Shown here in pieces: positions 10,645 through 21,923 of a DNA stretch of 64,000 nucleotides. Location: positions 62,001-126,000 of the forward strand of contig MU863948.1 in NCBI GenBank assembly GCA_033296885.1, in the 5' to 3' direction. The first letter of the stretch is position 1. Each line of letters begins with the position of its first letter. Both the position numbers and the translations under genes were made by a program. Below the pieces are notes generated by a model. The model was not told the origin of the DNA. It saw only the letters and a program-made list of their open reading frames with translations, and searched no databases. Source of the stretch: Triangularia verruculosa (lineage: Eukaryota; Ascomycota; Sordariomycetes; Sordariales; Podosporaceae).

Positions 10645-12211
10645 ATGTCAGAGAAGCAGGACCACGAGACGACCAAGCAGGTCTCGGACGAAGGCATCAG
10701 GCAGGCCTCTTCCAACCCAAGTGAGACTGAGGCCCCGACATTCGAAAGGGATCCCAACCGCAAGTGGTGGCATGGTATCAGGGAACCCGGCCATGCGCTC
10801 CAAATCGTGACAGCCGCCATCTTGGCCATCGCCATTGGCCTGGCTGTCACCTCCACCGTTGGCAGCAAAAACATTCCCGAAGCGGCAACCGTCATCATCG
10901 GCATCCCGGGTGTTCTCTGGTTGCGCGCCTTGAGAGCTGTTGGTATGATCGTTGCCTCCCCCAGCCTCCCTCACCATGTGCTAATACCGTCGGACTAGTA
11001 CTCCCCTTGATTATCTGCGCCATGATCCTCGCTGTTCAGAAGCTGAGGGAGATGTCGACCGGAGGCGGTGCTGTGGTTGCTAAATGGTCCATTGCATACT
11101 ATGTGCTCACGACCCTTCTGGCCATTGTACACTCGACTATTGCCGTGGCCGTCGGTTGGATGCGTCTCATGCAAGTTATGGATGCTGAATCGCTCGAGGT
11201 TACCGACAAGGACGACCAGAAGATGATCAATGAGAGAACCGAAACCAAAATCCACGACGTTGTGAAGCAGATGTTCGAGTCCTTCATCCCCCAGAATATC
11301 TTCAGCTCGCTCGCCAACGATGGGCTCTTGGCGATTCTCATCACCTCGGTTCTCGTCGGCTATCTCCTCAAGCCCAACTCCCCGCTCCTCAGGGTCGTCA
11401 AGGAGGTTGAGGAAATCATTACGTTAATCATCACATGGCTGATCAAGGCAGCACCAATTGGTGTTTTCTTCCTCATCCTGCCCAACCTCTTCAAACTCGA
11501 TATCGCCAGCATTGCCCAGAACTTGGGCGTCCTCATTGGCTCCGCACTTGTTGGCATGTTTTTCCACTTGTTTGTGGTGCTTCCGCTCCTCTTCTTTGCC
11601 GTCGTCCGCCGCAATCCTTACAGCTACTGGATGAAGCAATCGCCTGCCTGGATTACTGCCTGGGGTACTGCTTCTAGCGCTGCGACTCTCCCTGTTACCA
11701 TGAAGTGTGCCAAGAGGTCCGGTATCCCGGATGGTCTTGCCAAATTCACTCTACCCTTGGGTTGCTTGATCAACATGGATGGGTAAGTTTTTGCAGCAAC
11801 ACTCCAACCTTCATCTCCCCAGCGTCGCTAATTAGTTTCGACAGTACCGCTATCTACTTCCCAGCTGTCGTTGTCTTCCTTGCCGCCACTCAAGGCCACG
11901 TGCTCAGCGGTCCCGACTATGTCATCATTGTCTTGCTCTCGACCCTTGCCTCAATCGGAACCACGCCCATCCCTAGCTCGTCTCTTGTCCTAACAGTCAT
12001 GATTGCCACCAGCGTCAACGTCCCGATTACCGGCATGTACGCTGTTGTTGTCGCCATCGACTGGTTCATTGACCGCTTCAGGACTGCTGTCAATGTCAGC
12101 GGTGACTTGTTCGCTGCGCCGATTATTCAAAAGCTTTCGAAGGTGGAGGATGATGATGTGGTTTCGGAGGAGGAGGGTGTTGTCGTCACTGACAACAACG
12201 ACCGTGTTTAG
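10645..12211 (+). CDS. SLC1/DAACS-type acidic amino acid or dicarboxylate symporter, 482 aa
   Basis: Three exons: 10645-10942, 10999-11782, 11845-12211. Introns are 10943-10998 (GTATGA...CTAG, phase 1) and 11783-11844 (GTAAGT...ACAG, phase 2). Family hallmarks: hairpin 1 serine motif SSAATLPVT, the TM7 motif NMDGTAIY (N358-D360), hairpin 2 IGTTPIPSSS, and TM8 DWFIDRFRT...NVSGD. By alignment with animal EAATs, D433, D437 and R440 fall at positions that bind the substrate amino group and side-chain carboxylate; retained Arg favours an acidic substrate such as glutamate, aspartate or C4-dicarboxylate. Family members are cation-coupled. The N-terminal 45 residues are hydrophilic and charged; plasma membrane location is inferred. 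Codon use is evenly C-ending throughout, unlike several neighbours. Substrate and coupling ion are not shown. Confidence 0.92.
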
Positions 12212-12764
12212 AGAGCCGGTCGGTTGTATGTGTTACGACATGTCCTGCAAGGCATTGGCGCATGGAGTGAGCTTTTGCGTGTTTTCTTGTTTATAGTTAA
12301 TGATACCATGGTGCTACGGCGCCACCTTGACTTACCACATATACCTTGTCATGATGAGTGGGCAGCGGGTCTTGTTTCTTGCCGATGACTAGGTCGGCCA
12401 GCCGGAAGTGGTCACACCGATTCCGATGACGGAAATCGGGCTTTTGGAGCCCGATGTCACCAATGATTGGCATGAGATGTTTGTTACACGACAGGAATAT
12501 TTACCGAAGGTCGTAGGCCGCATGTAACTATCAAGACAAATGTAGACGCCGAACGGGACGTCGTGAGATTTTGTCTCCGATATCCCCGTGCTTGATGGCG
12601 CTCTACCCCACTGTTGATGTAAGACAGCAGGAGACGGGAGGAACGCTGGCGAGGTATAACAGTGTTACCTTGTGTATAAGAACCTGATTAAAGCTGCGAG
12701 ATGGGCCATTCCACGAGGAGGTTCCGACTCTCCGCAGACCCCTTCCCTTGCCTGTCCTCGCAAC
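12212..12764. other. intergenic region
   Basis: 3' flank of the transporter and promoter of the monooxygenase. No other feature seen. Confidence 0.4.
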
Positions 12765-14276
12765 ATGGCCTCAGCACCTCGTCCACCGCACGTCATCATC
12801 ATCGGCGCAGGCATCAGCGGGTTGGTCCTGGCGCAATGTCTCCGGAAGCAGGGGGTTTCGTTTGAGATATTTGAGCGAGATGAATCACCCACTGCTAGGA
12901 CGGGAGGTTACTGTCTTGGCTTACACGAGTACCACCTGTTCCCACTGCCCCTTTGCCCCATCATCTCGAACTAACGTCGTCGAACAGCACGGATAAATTG
13001 CTGTCCCATGCGCTCCCCGATGACCTTCCGCCGCTGTCGTCGACGTGTCATCTCTTGCCGTTGGATCTGCCAAGTCAACTGGTGACGTATTTACCCAATG
13101 GGAAGATGTTTAAAGTAGAGGATACTGAACAGACGCCGTGTTTGAGGGTGGGGAGGCAGAAGTTGAAGGAGATGTTGATGGTGGGGTTGGGGGTTAAGTG
13201 GGGGAGAAAGGCGGTGGAGGTTTGGGAGGAGGGGGATAAAGGGTTTGTGAGGTTTGAGAATGGGGAGGTGAAGGAGGGCGGGCTGGTGGTGGGGTGTGAT
13301 GGGATTTTTAGCCAAGGTGAGTTCTTCTTTTTCTGTCGAATTGCAGTGATACTGATGATGATTATCATGATATGGGCAGTGCGGCCTCATATACCGAAGC
13401 CACCCGGGTGTGGTATCAATCTGAGACAGTTTCCTGCTGCGGTTATCGCTGGGGACGTTGTGTTGGAAGGGGAGGAGATGAAACGGCAGTTGAGGAATGG
13501 ACATTCGTCTTATGTTGCGGTTGGGCGGGACTGGGGGTTGTTTGTGGGGTTGAATAAACTGGTGCATGTAAAGGCTGATGGATCGGGGTGTGTGGAGGAA
13601 ATTAGGGGGGAGTATTACTGGATTATGAGCGAGTATGATAAGGATGTGGCGGATGAGAAGCATTGGACAAGGACGATGACTGCTGAGGAAAAACTAGCGA
13701 GGGCAAAGGAGAAAGCGAAGGAATTGCGGGAAGAGTTTAGGGTTGTGGTTGAGAAGACAGATGTGGAGGGTGTGAAGAGTTCTGCTGTGAGTGATGTGAT
13801 GCTGGGCTGGTTGGAAACCCTTGGTGATGACAAATACTGACAAAGAGGATAGTGGTCAAAGTGGTATACGGCAGATGAGCCAAAGGGACTGAATGGAACG
13901 AGAGTCGTCATTATTGGAGATGCAGCTCATCCTATGACACCAGGTAGGTCTTCTGATGGAAAAGGTCCCTTGTGAGATTAAGAAAGGCTGACGCTGGATA
14001 GCACGTGGGGAAGGGGCTGTCGTAGCAATCAGGGATGCCGTGCATCTGAGCAAAATTCTCAGCACCATTGACACCACTGATCAAGCAACGTTCAAAAAGA
14101 CGATGCAGGATTTCCAGAAAGAGGTTTTGACCAAGGGCTTCGAGGCGGTCCGAGGCGCGCTGGAAGCCTTCGAGGGTGTGTTCCAAAATAGAACACCGAT
14201 GGCCTGGGGTTGGGAAATGAAGCCAGTTGGAGAAGTGCCTCCTTTGCCTCCTCTCAAGCTCAAGGCAATATGCTGA
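12765..14276 (+). CDS. FAD-dependent monooxygenase (PHBH-like fold), 421 aa
   Basis: Five exons fit one continuous frame: 12765-12928, 12988-13316, 13380-13786, 13853-13943, 14002-14276. Introns are 58-66 nt; the first has a GTACCA donor and ACTAAC branch, the third GTGAGT with a TACTGAC branch. The N-terminal Rossmann fingerprint is HVIIIGAGISGLVLAQ (GAGISG at 14-19) followed by the acidic end of strand two (FEIFERDE). The GLVVGCDGIFS block and the GDAAHPMTPARGEGAVVAI block correspond to the DG and GD fingerprints of flavoprotein hydroxylases. Role by family: NAD(P)H- and O2-dependent hydroxylation of a small organic substrate. No secondary-metabolism backbone gene is nearby. The first intron's donor is weak, so residues near 55 are less sure. 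Confidence 0.85.
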
Positions 14277-14284
14277 GCCACTGC

Positions 14285-14307
14285 GGTTCAGGGGTTCAGG
14301 GGTTCAG
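14285..14307 (+). repeat. TTCAGGGG mini-repeat (three TTCA units)
   Basis: GGTTCAGGGGTTCAGGGGTTCAG-like array lying just after the monooxygenase stop. A longer related array occurs at 55367-55407. Confidence 0.7.
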
Positions 14308-14384
14308 CTGCTTTGAGTTCTACTGCTGCACGCATTAGCTCCTAGGTGCTGATTTGGTACCAGGTGGATAACAATTACTAGCCT

Positions 14385-14474
14385 GCCCGGCTAGCTCAAT
14401 CGGTAGAGCGTGAGACTCTTAAAAAGAGTACTCCGGTAATCTCAAGGTTGTGGGTTCGACCCCCACGTCGGGCT
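14385..14474 (+). tRNA. tRNA-Lys (anticodon CUU) with intron
   Basis: The acceptor stem GCCCGGC pairs with GTCGGGC (one G-U), discriminator T. The D arm is AGCTCAATCGGTAGAGC and the T arm GTGGG-TTCGACC-CCCAC. The anticodon stem TGAGA/TCTCA closes when 17 nt at 14422-14438 are removed after position 37, leaving loop CTCTTAA with anticodon CTT at 14418-14420, which reads AAG. The spliced form closely resembles fungal tRNA-Lys(CUU). Confidence 0.96.
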
Positions 14475-15892
14475 CAATTCCCGTCTTCGACGATTCTTTT
14501 GAACTTTTTGCCTCTGAAGCATCACTTTCTCTTTTTTGTTCATCTTTTGAGTGCTGGCAATGATGGGTAATCTGCAATGCTTTCTTTGTCGTGTCTCCAG
14601 CCTTATGAGCACCCAGATATCAATCCCGCTTCCACCCTGCAGTCCAGGAGGACACAGGAACCTACATGCATTTATCGAAGCTACCTGCAAGTAGCCTCCT
14701 AATGATTGAATCTGCTGTCACATCATCCACTTGCCAATGGAGCCGCATATAGATCTGAGAGGCAGCCTGATACGGCCCGTTGCGATAGAGTCAAATGTGT
14801 TGCATGTAATCTACCTACCTAACCGATTCCACACTTGACACCATGACAATGGGTAGGCATCTGCCTTCGACAGGGTTCGGAGACTTCTTCCCACTGACAT
14901 GATGCCGCGTGATAGCTGAGAAACTTTGACTTTCAGGTTGCAAACTCGAGGGACCCATGCAAGTATCAGTGTATAGCTCTGTGGTTGCCCGTTCATGACT
15001 TCTGGGTAAACGCTACTACCGAAGCAAAGCAAGAAACCACGGGTTAGGGTGGTAATCGCTATCTTCGGAGAATACTTTTAGGTCTCTAGAGGCTCAAGAT
15101 TCAAGATCTCCCACGATGACCTCAAGCGGTCTGGTGACAAAAGGGGTAAGTAGGTAGTGTGATAATCTGAAGTGGGTCGTCGTGAGCTGGACCAAAGTGT
15201 AAGCCCCCTCAGCTCAGGTTCAGCTCAGCTCCCTAAAATAAACAACTTAAAACCCTCATGGTGCAGCCTCATCTCTTAACCGCCCACCCCCCCTGAAAGG
15301 CTGCTTCTTAGCGGCAAAGGAGCCAATCAACCGCCATAGAGGTCCCAAATGCTTCCCGCCGTACGTGATGATATATTCTGTTTCTGATGCGCTCCCACGC
15401 CCATGCATAACCGTGCTTTAACCTCACTCATCCCTGGTTTCAATCATTCAGCTATCTTCTGGGCCGAGCAGATCGCGCTGCGCGGTTCAGGGGGCTTCCC
15501 AACTTCTGGCTCAGCGCAGACGCAACTACTGCAGGTAGGCTCAGGCAATCACAGAGGGGCTGCCCTGCCTAGCCAATAAACTAAACTGCATTAACCATTC
15601 ATCGATGCCATGTTTGGGATGGTCCGGTACAGAGGTCAACTGTCCTGTCGACTCTCTGGTGAAGAGCGCCAACAGCAGCGCGTAGCGCATGTTTGAATCT
15701 GTTTGCCACTGCTGAACATGCTATGTGCGATAAGGTAAGGTAGGTATCTAGTGCCAAGGTCAGCGATGTCTTACAGGTAAGGTCAAGTACTTACCTACCT
15801 TAAAACATGGTGTCACCCATCTTTCTGTTCTTTTCCGAGCTGCTTTCCATCCTAACATGACGCACCTCTTGTATACTCCTACACGACCCGTC
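14475..15892. other. 1.4-kb intergenic region
   Basis: Contains several ACCTACCT/AGGTAGGT tetranucleotide patches (near 14811, 15742, 15790) and CAGCTCAGCTC-type repeats near 15215-15235. No coding region or RNA gene supported. Confidence 0.45.
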
Positions 15893-16643
15893 ATGACTTC
15901 ACGATTCGCCCTCCTCTTCGTGGTTCTTTCACTTCTATCGGTTGTTGTGGCGGATGGCTTACTCTCGATAGGCGCCGATAGCAACTACAACAGATTGCGA
16001 GACTGTGCCCTTGGCTGTTACGATGGCGGCATTCGAGACGGCTATTTGGTCACGGACAAATTAAGCTGTAGGAAGCCGGGGGTGGTATATGTTCCGCCTG
16101 ACAACGACTGTTTCTGCCGCCCCGACTTGCAAGAAATTGCAGTGAGATACGTGTCGACGTGTGTGTACACCTCTTGCGGCCAAAACCAGGTGGATGTGGC
16201 GAGTGCGACTCAGGTCTACAAGGACTATTGTAGCAGCGCTGGTTATACTGCGGCACCGAAGTCCACCTCAGCGCAAACCACTGTTAGCACAGGTCAGTAA
16301 CTTGGAAATCTCCCACCTGCTGTTTCTTGAGCTTCTCTAACACGCCCAAGAACTCGCGGCAACGGCCCCGAGCGCTTCTGGATCAAGACCTGCTGTCAAT
16401 ACCGGCATTTCAGACTCAAACAATCCTGCTGGCGACAGCGAAGACAGAGTTAGTACCGGGACACCAAATGCGAGTGAGCCTGCCGGTGATAGCAACAATA
16501 CATCGGGACTGAGCACTGCGGCGATAGTTGGTATCTGTGCTGGTGTGGTTAGCGCGATCGCCGCGGTGATAGGGTGCATCATCAAGTATATGCAGTACAA
16601 GAAGCAGAAGCAACGAGGACAAGAAGGGGTGTGGAAGCAGTAA
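15893..16643 (+). CDS. CFEM-like cysteine-rich membrane-anchored protein, 230 aa
   Basis: Exons 15893-16292 and 16351-16643; intron 16293-16350 (GTCAGT donor, CCAAG acceptor, phase 1). MTSRFALLFVVLSLLSVVVA is a strong signal peptide; an in-frame ATG 36 nt upstream (15857) would only add a leader before it, so I prefer the internal ATG. The mature N-terminal region has exactly eight cysteines (DCALGC, SC, DCFC, TC, SC, YC), with spacing reminiscent of CFEM domains. A Ser/Thr/Asn/Pro-rich stalk follows, then one transmembrane helix (STAAIVGICAGVVSAIAAV) and a short Lys-rich cytosolic tail. Location is inferred as plasma membrane, Cys domain outside. CFEM proteins act in haem/iron capture, adhesion or sensing. 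The CFEM assignment is by cysteine pattern only. Confidence 0.8.
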
Positions 16644-17008
16644 CGAACGACAATATTATCTGTTGTACTTCAAGTTCTTGTAACTGTGCCTAGGTACGTG
16701 GATGGCGTATTGCGCGTTTCCAACTTGAAGTTTGTTGGTGGGTAAATCAGAGCACAGAAGTCACGTCAACCATGCCACATGACCTGAACATTGCAGTTCC
16801 CCGATCTCGGCTGTCAGACCAAATGCGGGGTTTTGCATGGGAGCTTCCGAGGGAAGCCCAGTCTTCTCCTCCGTGCCACGTACCTACCTTACGCATCTTT
16901 CATACTCGCGGCATCGGGATGAATTCGAAGTGCGGGTGATAACTGTTATACTAGACCCCCCTGATCTCGATAGAAAATTACCCACAGGCATACCAAGATA
17001 ACATCAAC
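16644..17008. other. intergenic region
   Basis: Spacer between the CFEM-like gene and the large membrane protein gene, including a GTACCTACCTTACG patch near 16878. Nothing else seen. Confidence 0.4.
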
Positions 17009-20000
17009 ATGTCACGCCCCTCATACAAACGGTTTGTTGTCTGGTTTTGCGTAAGTTACCTCACGCCCAGCAGATGGGGCACAATCTTTGGCCCTCGTCA
17101 CATTGCTTATCCTCTTTAGGACTACTGTAATTTTGGACCACTTAACCTCTCACGAGATACTCATTGCGCAAATTGCAGTCATCAACGATGTGCATACTGT
17201 AGAACAGAGTCGATTAAATCCCTGGGCTCTTTGTCACCTGTCAGGACTAAAGGAACGCCCGAAGCGACAACTCATGATTCGGAGGTTGTCCAAGCTGGAA
17301 CTTCTGGACAAGGCTATGGCACTTCCAATACGGATGAAGTTCAAGGAGCTCAAGTCCTGCCAGCCGTGCCGGAACGCGGCTCGGACCCTCATGAACATCG
17401 GGGAGCCTTGCAGGCTGAACAGCAAATATCCGAAGGGCTTCGGAACCTTCAAATTTCAGTTCAAATTTCAGATGGGACAGACTCTTCAGACCATCAAGGG
17501 CATGATTCGCGTAGCGAGGTTGGGTCGGACTCTGGAGTCTCTAGCCCCATACACCAAGATTCCGAGTTCGAGGGGGCGGAGTTCATGGATCTGGAAGCGA
17601 TCGAGAAAGACTACAGCGGTTCAGTCAACAATGAGTCAGATACTCAACAACGCCCTGACTTGATACCACCCGCCAATGATCTTCAAAAACTAAACAGTTC
17701 AGCATTACGGAAGGAACTTGCTGATAATGGAAGCCCAAAGGAGCCATACGGACGCCCCGAAGGTGAGGTGCATAAGCTGGAGACTTCGTACCACGCGAAT
17801 ATACAGGGACACAAGTCTCCTGAGGACGTGCAGGATCACGGCGTCGACCACAAGTGCGAGGACAGCCAGGCGATAGAACCAGTGGCAACGCAGAAGAGCC
17901 CCGAGCAGAGTGATCAACTGCACGACAAAGACAACCGTGAATGGCTTTTGCGGCTGTCAGCATCTGAAGGTCAACTCAGGGCTTCGGTATTGCAGGCCAA
18001 CGAAGCGGACGTTGAAGTTGCAGGTGACTACGGTGATTCAGACACAAAGACAATCTCCGATAGCACCAGCGATGCACGGGTTGGAGAACCTCTTGAACCC
18101 CTTCTGGGTTCCTCTGAGAGTCATCTTAGAATGAGCAGCACAGACAAAACTGAGATCGGCCCTCAGATATTTCAGACATCGACCTTCCAAACAGAGACGG
18201 GAGCCGAAGATCCGGAAGTAGTGAACCAGCGCAGCGTATCAGTCAGCGGGCAAGAGTGGACCACAGAACTGCCATACCGCCAGCATGGCTTGGCATCCAT
18301 CCATCGGTGGTTGGGAACTGAAGATATCTCTATATCGGGCAGGCACGGAGCGCTGGATTCAGAGGTTGCCATGTCCAGTTATAAGCCTCTCTTGTTGACC
18401 ACCGGCGACTCGGAAAGTGACCTTGACACAGTTGAGGCGCCAAAGCCTCCTTCCCCGACATTGATCAACGCTGAGAAAAGTTATGACTCGGACGATATGA
18501 GCAACGAGAGCATTCCGAGCCTCTACTCTGCCAGGATATCTATGGCATCATCATCGAGTTCAGTTTCGGTTGAACTGGGAGCCCGTGTGTTTAAAGAGCT
18601 CCGGGACCTCTTCATAAACCATGAGGTGCTCAGGCCATTGTATGATATAGCTGTTCTTAAAACCGGGCCAGACAGATTCCAGCGAAATATTCGGCGTCTC
18701 CTGTTAGGTTACAGCCGTTCACTACGCAAGGAAGCAAAGCAACCGACAGAACTAGAAGCTGCTCGTCTTGTCCGCCGTGCCGCGCGGAATCTGTCCTCAC
18801 AAATTGCGAGTCATGTCACGGACAAGAATGAATCGCTTCAATGGAAAGATAAACTACCAGAGAGCGAGGAGGACTTCAGTGAAGATGAATTGGAACCCGA
18901 TGATGCAGACGAGACACTTTATACGCTGGAAAAGGTCAAGTCATTCATGGTGTCTTCAATTGCTTTCTCCGAACTGTGTCATGGTTTGCGAGTGTGGTTG
19001 AAGATAGAAGAGATCCCGTCAGAACTGGTTCCTTCCCCAGATAACGGCGCAAGCCAAGAAAAGGTCGAAGTGCTGACGAAGCCTTTGGGCACATCTGCTG
19101 ATCAGCCAAGCGTCGAGCTTACTGCGGAGGAGAACACGAGGCTTGCGAGTTCAAAGAACATCTCGATGCCGAACAGTCTGCAACACTTCGCGGCAAGGTC
19201 GGTGTGGTTTCGAATCGCTAAGCTGTTGCAGCAGCAATGTTGGAATATGATCTCGGATATGCTGCAACCGAAAGTTTCAGCTGGTCATGTCAGGATCTCC
19301 TGGACTTGCGTAAGTTCCCTACAACTGCAGGCGTAGTACTCTACGTATGATGTGTAACTGAACAAAATACACGTGGCAGAGGTGCGGCGATCGTCTACGT
19401 CTAGAGGTTCACGAGTCTCGTTTACAAGCAGCGACGGCGTTCGTAAAACAGGCTGCAGGTTCGAATGCCGGTACCGTTACCACCCGGAGACGGATTGAAG
19501 GCAGTAGTGCGTCGGCATCCAGTAGCAGCCAGGCTTCCACGAGCACAGATGCGCCAGCAGCCAACTCTCCAAGCTCAGGACCCCATTCCCCAGACACAAG
19601 TCCCTCAGACGAAGAAGCCGAAACAGTCACACCTCCATTCATACCAACTGGAGCCAAAAAGTACCTCCTACTTTGTGTCAATACAGCCAGTCTTCATGGG
19701 ATCGGTCAGAGAAAGCTGGTCAACGTGGATGTCACTAACATCGAGGACGACGGCGAGTTGTTTCAAGCTCTCCGAAATGCCTACACCACGCTGAGTCAAA
19801 CCTCGTGGAACCCATTCCTTATTCCCAAGACTATGCATTACGTCAAGTTCCAGCTTATTTTCCTTCAAAAGTCCGGTGAACTTGTGGGACACTATGAGGT
19901 CGATTCGATTCCGTCACTAAAACAGGTGTCCAAGCAGGAGTATGCCTTCTGGCCTTGTCCACCTGATATGGGAGAACTACCCATCTCGCCGGATCTCTTC

Positions 20001-20336
20001 ATGCACGCCTTCTTGGACCCTGGCAACCACATGGGTACATTAGCAGTTCAAAGGTTGCCCAAAAAGCTTTGGGCCGAGCTCAGATGGAATGGACAGGTCC
20101 ACGGCCACTTCAACATTCCTACTGGATGGGGGATTTATATCGTTGAAGGAGTATACTGGGCGCTTGTCTGGTGGTGGACTATTCTGGCGTTAGTCGCTGT
20201 GACGATTTTGACAGTTGCTTGGTCGGCTTTGATGGATGACGTGCAAGGAGGAACAGGGTTGGGTCAGTATTGCCTGGCTGCTTTGGCTGGGCTCGGTTCG
20301 GTGTGCCTTTGGCATTACAATGCACGAGAAACATGA
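17009..20336 (+). CDS. large uncharacterised membrane protein with N-terminal zinc ribbon, 1062 aa
   Basis: Three exons join in frame: 17009-17050, 17120-19309, 19380-20336. Introns are 17051-17119 (GTAAGT...TTTAG) and 19310-19379 (GTAAGT...GGCAG), both phase 0. The first intron splits a Cys-rich start: W12-F-C14, C17, C30-AN-C33, H35-QR-C38-AY-C41, like a RanBP2-type or rubredoxin-like zinc site. Residues ~45-520 are acidic, Ser/Gln-rich and likely disordered. A helical segment around 530-640 (RFQRNIRRLLLGYSRSL, ARLVRRAARNL) precedes a second Cys motif across intron 2 (SWTC-RCGDRL). The C-terminus has a conserved-looking globular block (KKYLLLCVNTASLHG, VDVTNIEDDGELFQALR, GWGIYIVEG), then two hydrophobic helices. 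I recognise this layout from lineage-specific ascomycete membrane proteins without assigned function. Confidence 0.82.
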
Positions 20337-21572
20337 TCGCGAAAAGACAGTGTTGAATAGAGCTTACCTGATATGTACCTAACTGCTGCCGGTGTATTGG
20401 TAGGCAGCCAGATGAGAGGCTGCGGGCGAAGATCTAGATCAGCCAAGGGTGCCTGTTATTTGCTTGTCTCCCGGATTATGTGCGATGGTAAGAGCTGAGC
20501 TCGCCATCACGAAACAGCCTCAAGGCATCAGAGAGCCCCAGGTGCAGGTTCCATCCGCCACCAACCTTCAGAGCCACGAATGGACGCCAGTCCTCATGGC
20601 TCATAGTGGTTGTTGGTGCTTCGCGCTGAGCCATCGCCAAAAGGACAACGGCTCTGATCGAAGAAGGCGCCCGGCCAATCGAACTCCTGACGTCCTCCAT
20701 GCGATCAGCGCATCTCACTCCAGAGATGCCCTGGCACCCGAGGCTTCCCGACCCGATGATGGAACCTTGATCATGTTGGCTCACGCCCGCCCTCTTCTGG
20801 ACAAGAATATGATAGGTAGAGCAAACACCTCGTTCTACCATCCATGAGGCCATTTCACTTTACCCAAGCCGCCCAAACCACGCGAGAACAGAGGTAAGAC
20901 TGCGGTGCATACTTGGTATCTAGCTTACTACAATCAGCACATTATGTGCGCACTTATCGTGCTGGTTAGCGGCTTGTGCTACATTTGTTGGCTGCAATGT
21001 TGATGCTCGGTGGTTTGATAGTCCAACACAACATGGCAAGGGATTATCATGATGTCGACTCGGGGGCTTGCCTTGTTGTCACACAGCCTGGCCACGATGC
21101 TTCATACACGCGTCTCTTCTCCAGGCGGCGTTTGAGAATCTTGTTTGAGTTATTATCATCTATGCTTTAACTGCTTTCTACATTAATCAGTGACTCGTGG
21201 CGTTAGCGACAGATCTTTTTATCAGCTTCTCTAGGGATAGCATATGCCCAGAGCCATGTAAAGCAATGATGTCGGATTGGTGAGTTCACACCAATTTGAC
21301 CGGACTTTGAGCTGGTATGTCTGGACGGAGGGTTTCAAGATTTGATGCAATTGAGCCTTAAACTGGTCAGCAGTGGCTTTAGAATTTGCTATCTACACCG
21401 TCAACCCATCCTTGGCACCAGTTCGACGAAGTGTACGGTTTTGAGCTATGCCGCCAGACAGCCCATACCATTGTCCGACAAAAATAAGCAACTGCTGCGA
21501 TCGCTATTCACACAACTGGAGGCATCCCGAAGATGTGAGCAACAGACGGCCGGGCAAAGGGCTGCCAATGAT
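20337..21572. other. 1.2-kb intergenic region
   Basis: Convergent 3' flanks of the large membrane protein gene and the minus-strand coiled-coil gene. Open frames of up to 132 codons (20449-20847) have no recognisable content. Confidence 0.45.
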
Positions 21573-21923
21573 CTACTCTGTCTGCGGAATCATCGCATGG
21601 AGCTCGCCCAGGCGCAATTCAAGCATCTCGATGTAGGCTTTATGGCGACGTTCCTGGAGCTTGAGGGCAGCATTCTTTTTCTTGGACTCCTCGAGTTTGG
21701 TGTTGAGAGCCTGCTTTTCTTCTTCCGCGACCTTGAGGTCAGCCTGGGCGCGGGCCAACTGCGCGGCCGAGGTCGCAGATTGCTCAGAATGCTGACTCTC
21801 TATGGTCTTGATCCGGGCCTCGAGGGTTGCCACCTTCTGCAGTGCCTTCCTTTCGGCATGGTTGCTGGCACTTCTAGACGCCGGGGTGTACGGGCTGGCT
21901 GAGGCAGACTGGATGGGCATCAT
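21573..21923 (-). CDS. coiled-coil protein A of the YIxxLE cluster, 116 aa
   Basis: First ATG in the frame is at 21923 (MMPIQSASASPYTP). After a short Ser/Pro-rich leader almost the whole protein is one predicted coiled coil rich in Ala, Glu, Lys and Gln (ALQKVATLEARIKTIES, then DLKVAEEEKQALNTKLEES). It ends with HKAYIEMLELRLGELHAMI; YIEMLE is residues 97-102. A 5'-UTR intron is likely at 22070-22131 (minus strand: GTAAGT donor, CTGACC branch, GGCAG acceptor). The frame is open to 22115 but has no ATG there, and a stop precedes the intron in the joined frame, so the leader is non-coding. Function unknown; the signature is shared with four other genes up to 32.5 kb. Confidence 0.7.
   Translation of the reverse strand: MMPIQSASASPYTPASRSASNHAERKALQKVATLEARIKTIESQHSEQSATSAAQLARAQADLKVAEEEKQALNTKLEESKKKNAALKLQERRHKAYIEMLELRLGELHAMIPQTE

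Noticed and set aside
14285..14307. TTCAGGGG array as interstitial telomere sequence
   Set aside because: The common filamentous ascomycete telomere unit is TTAGGG; the array never contains it.
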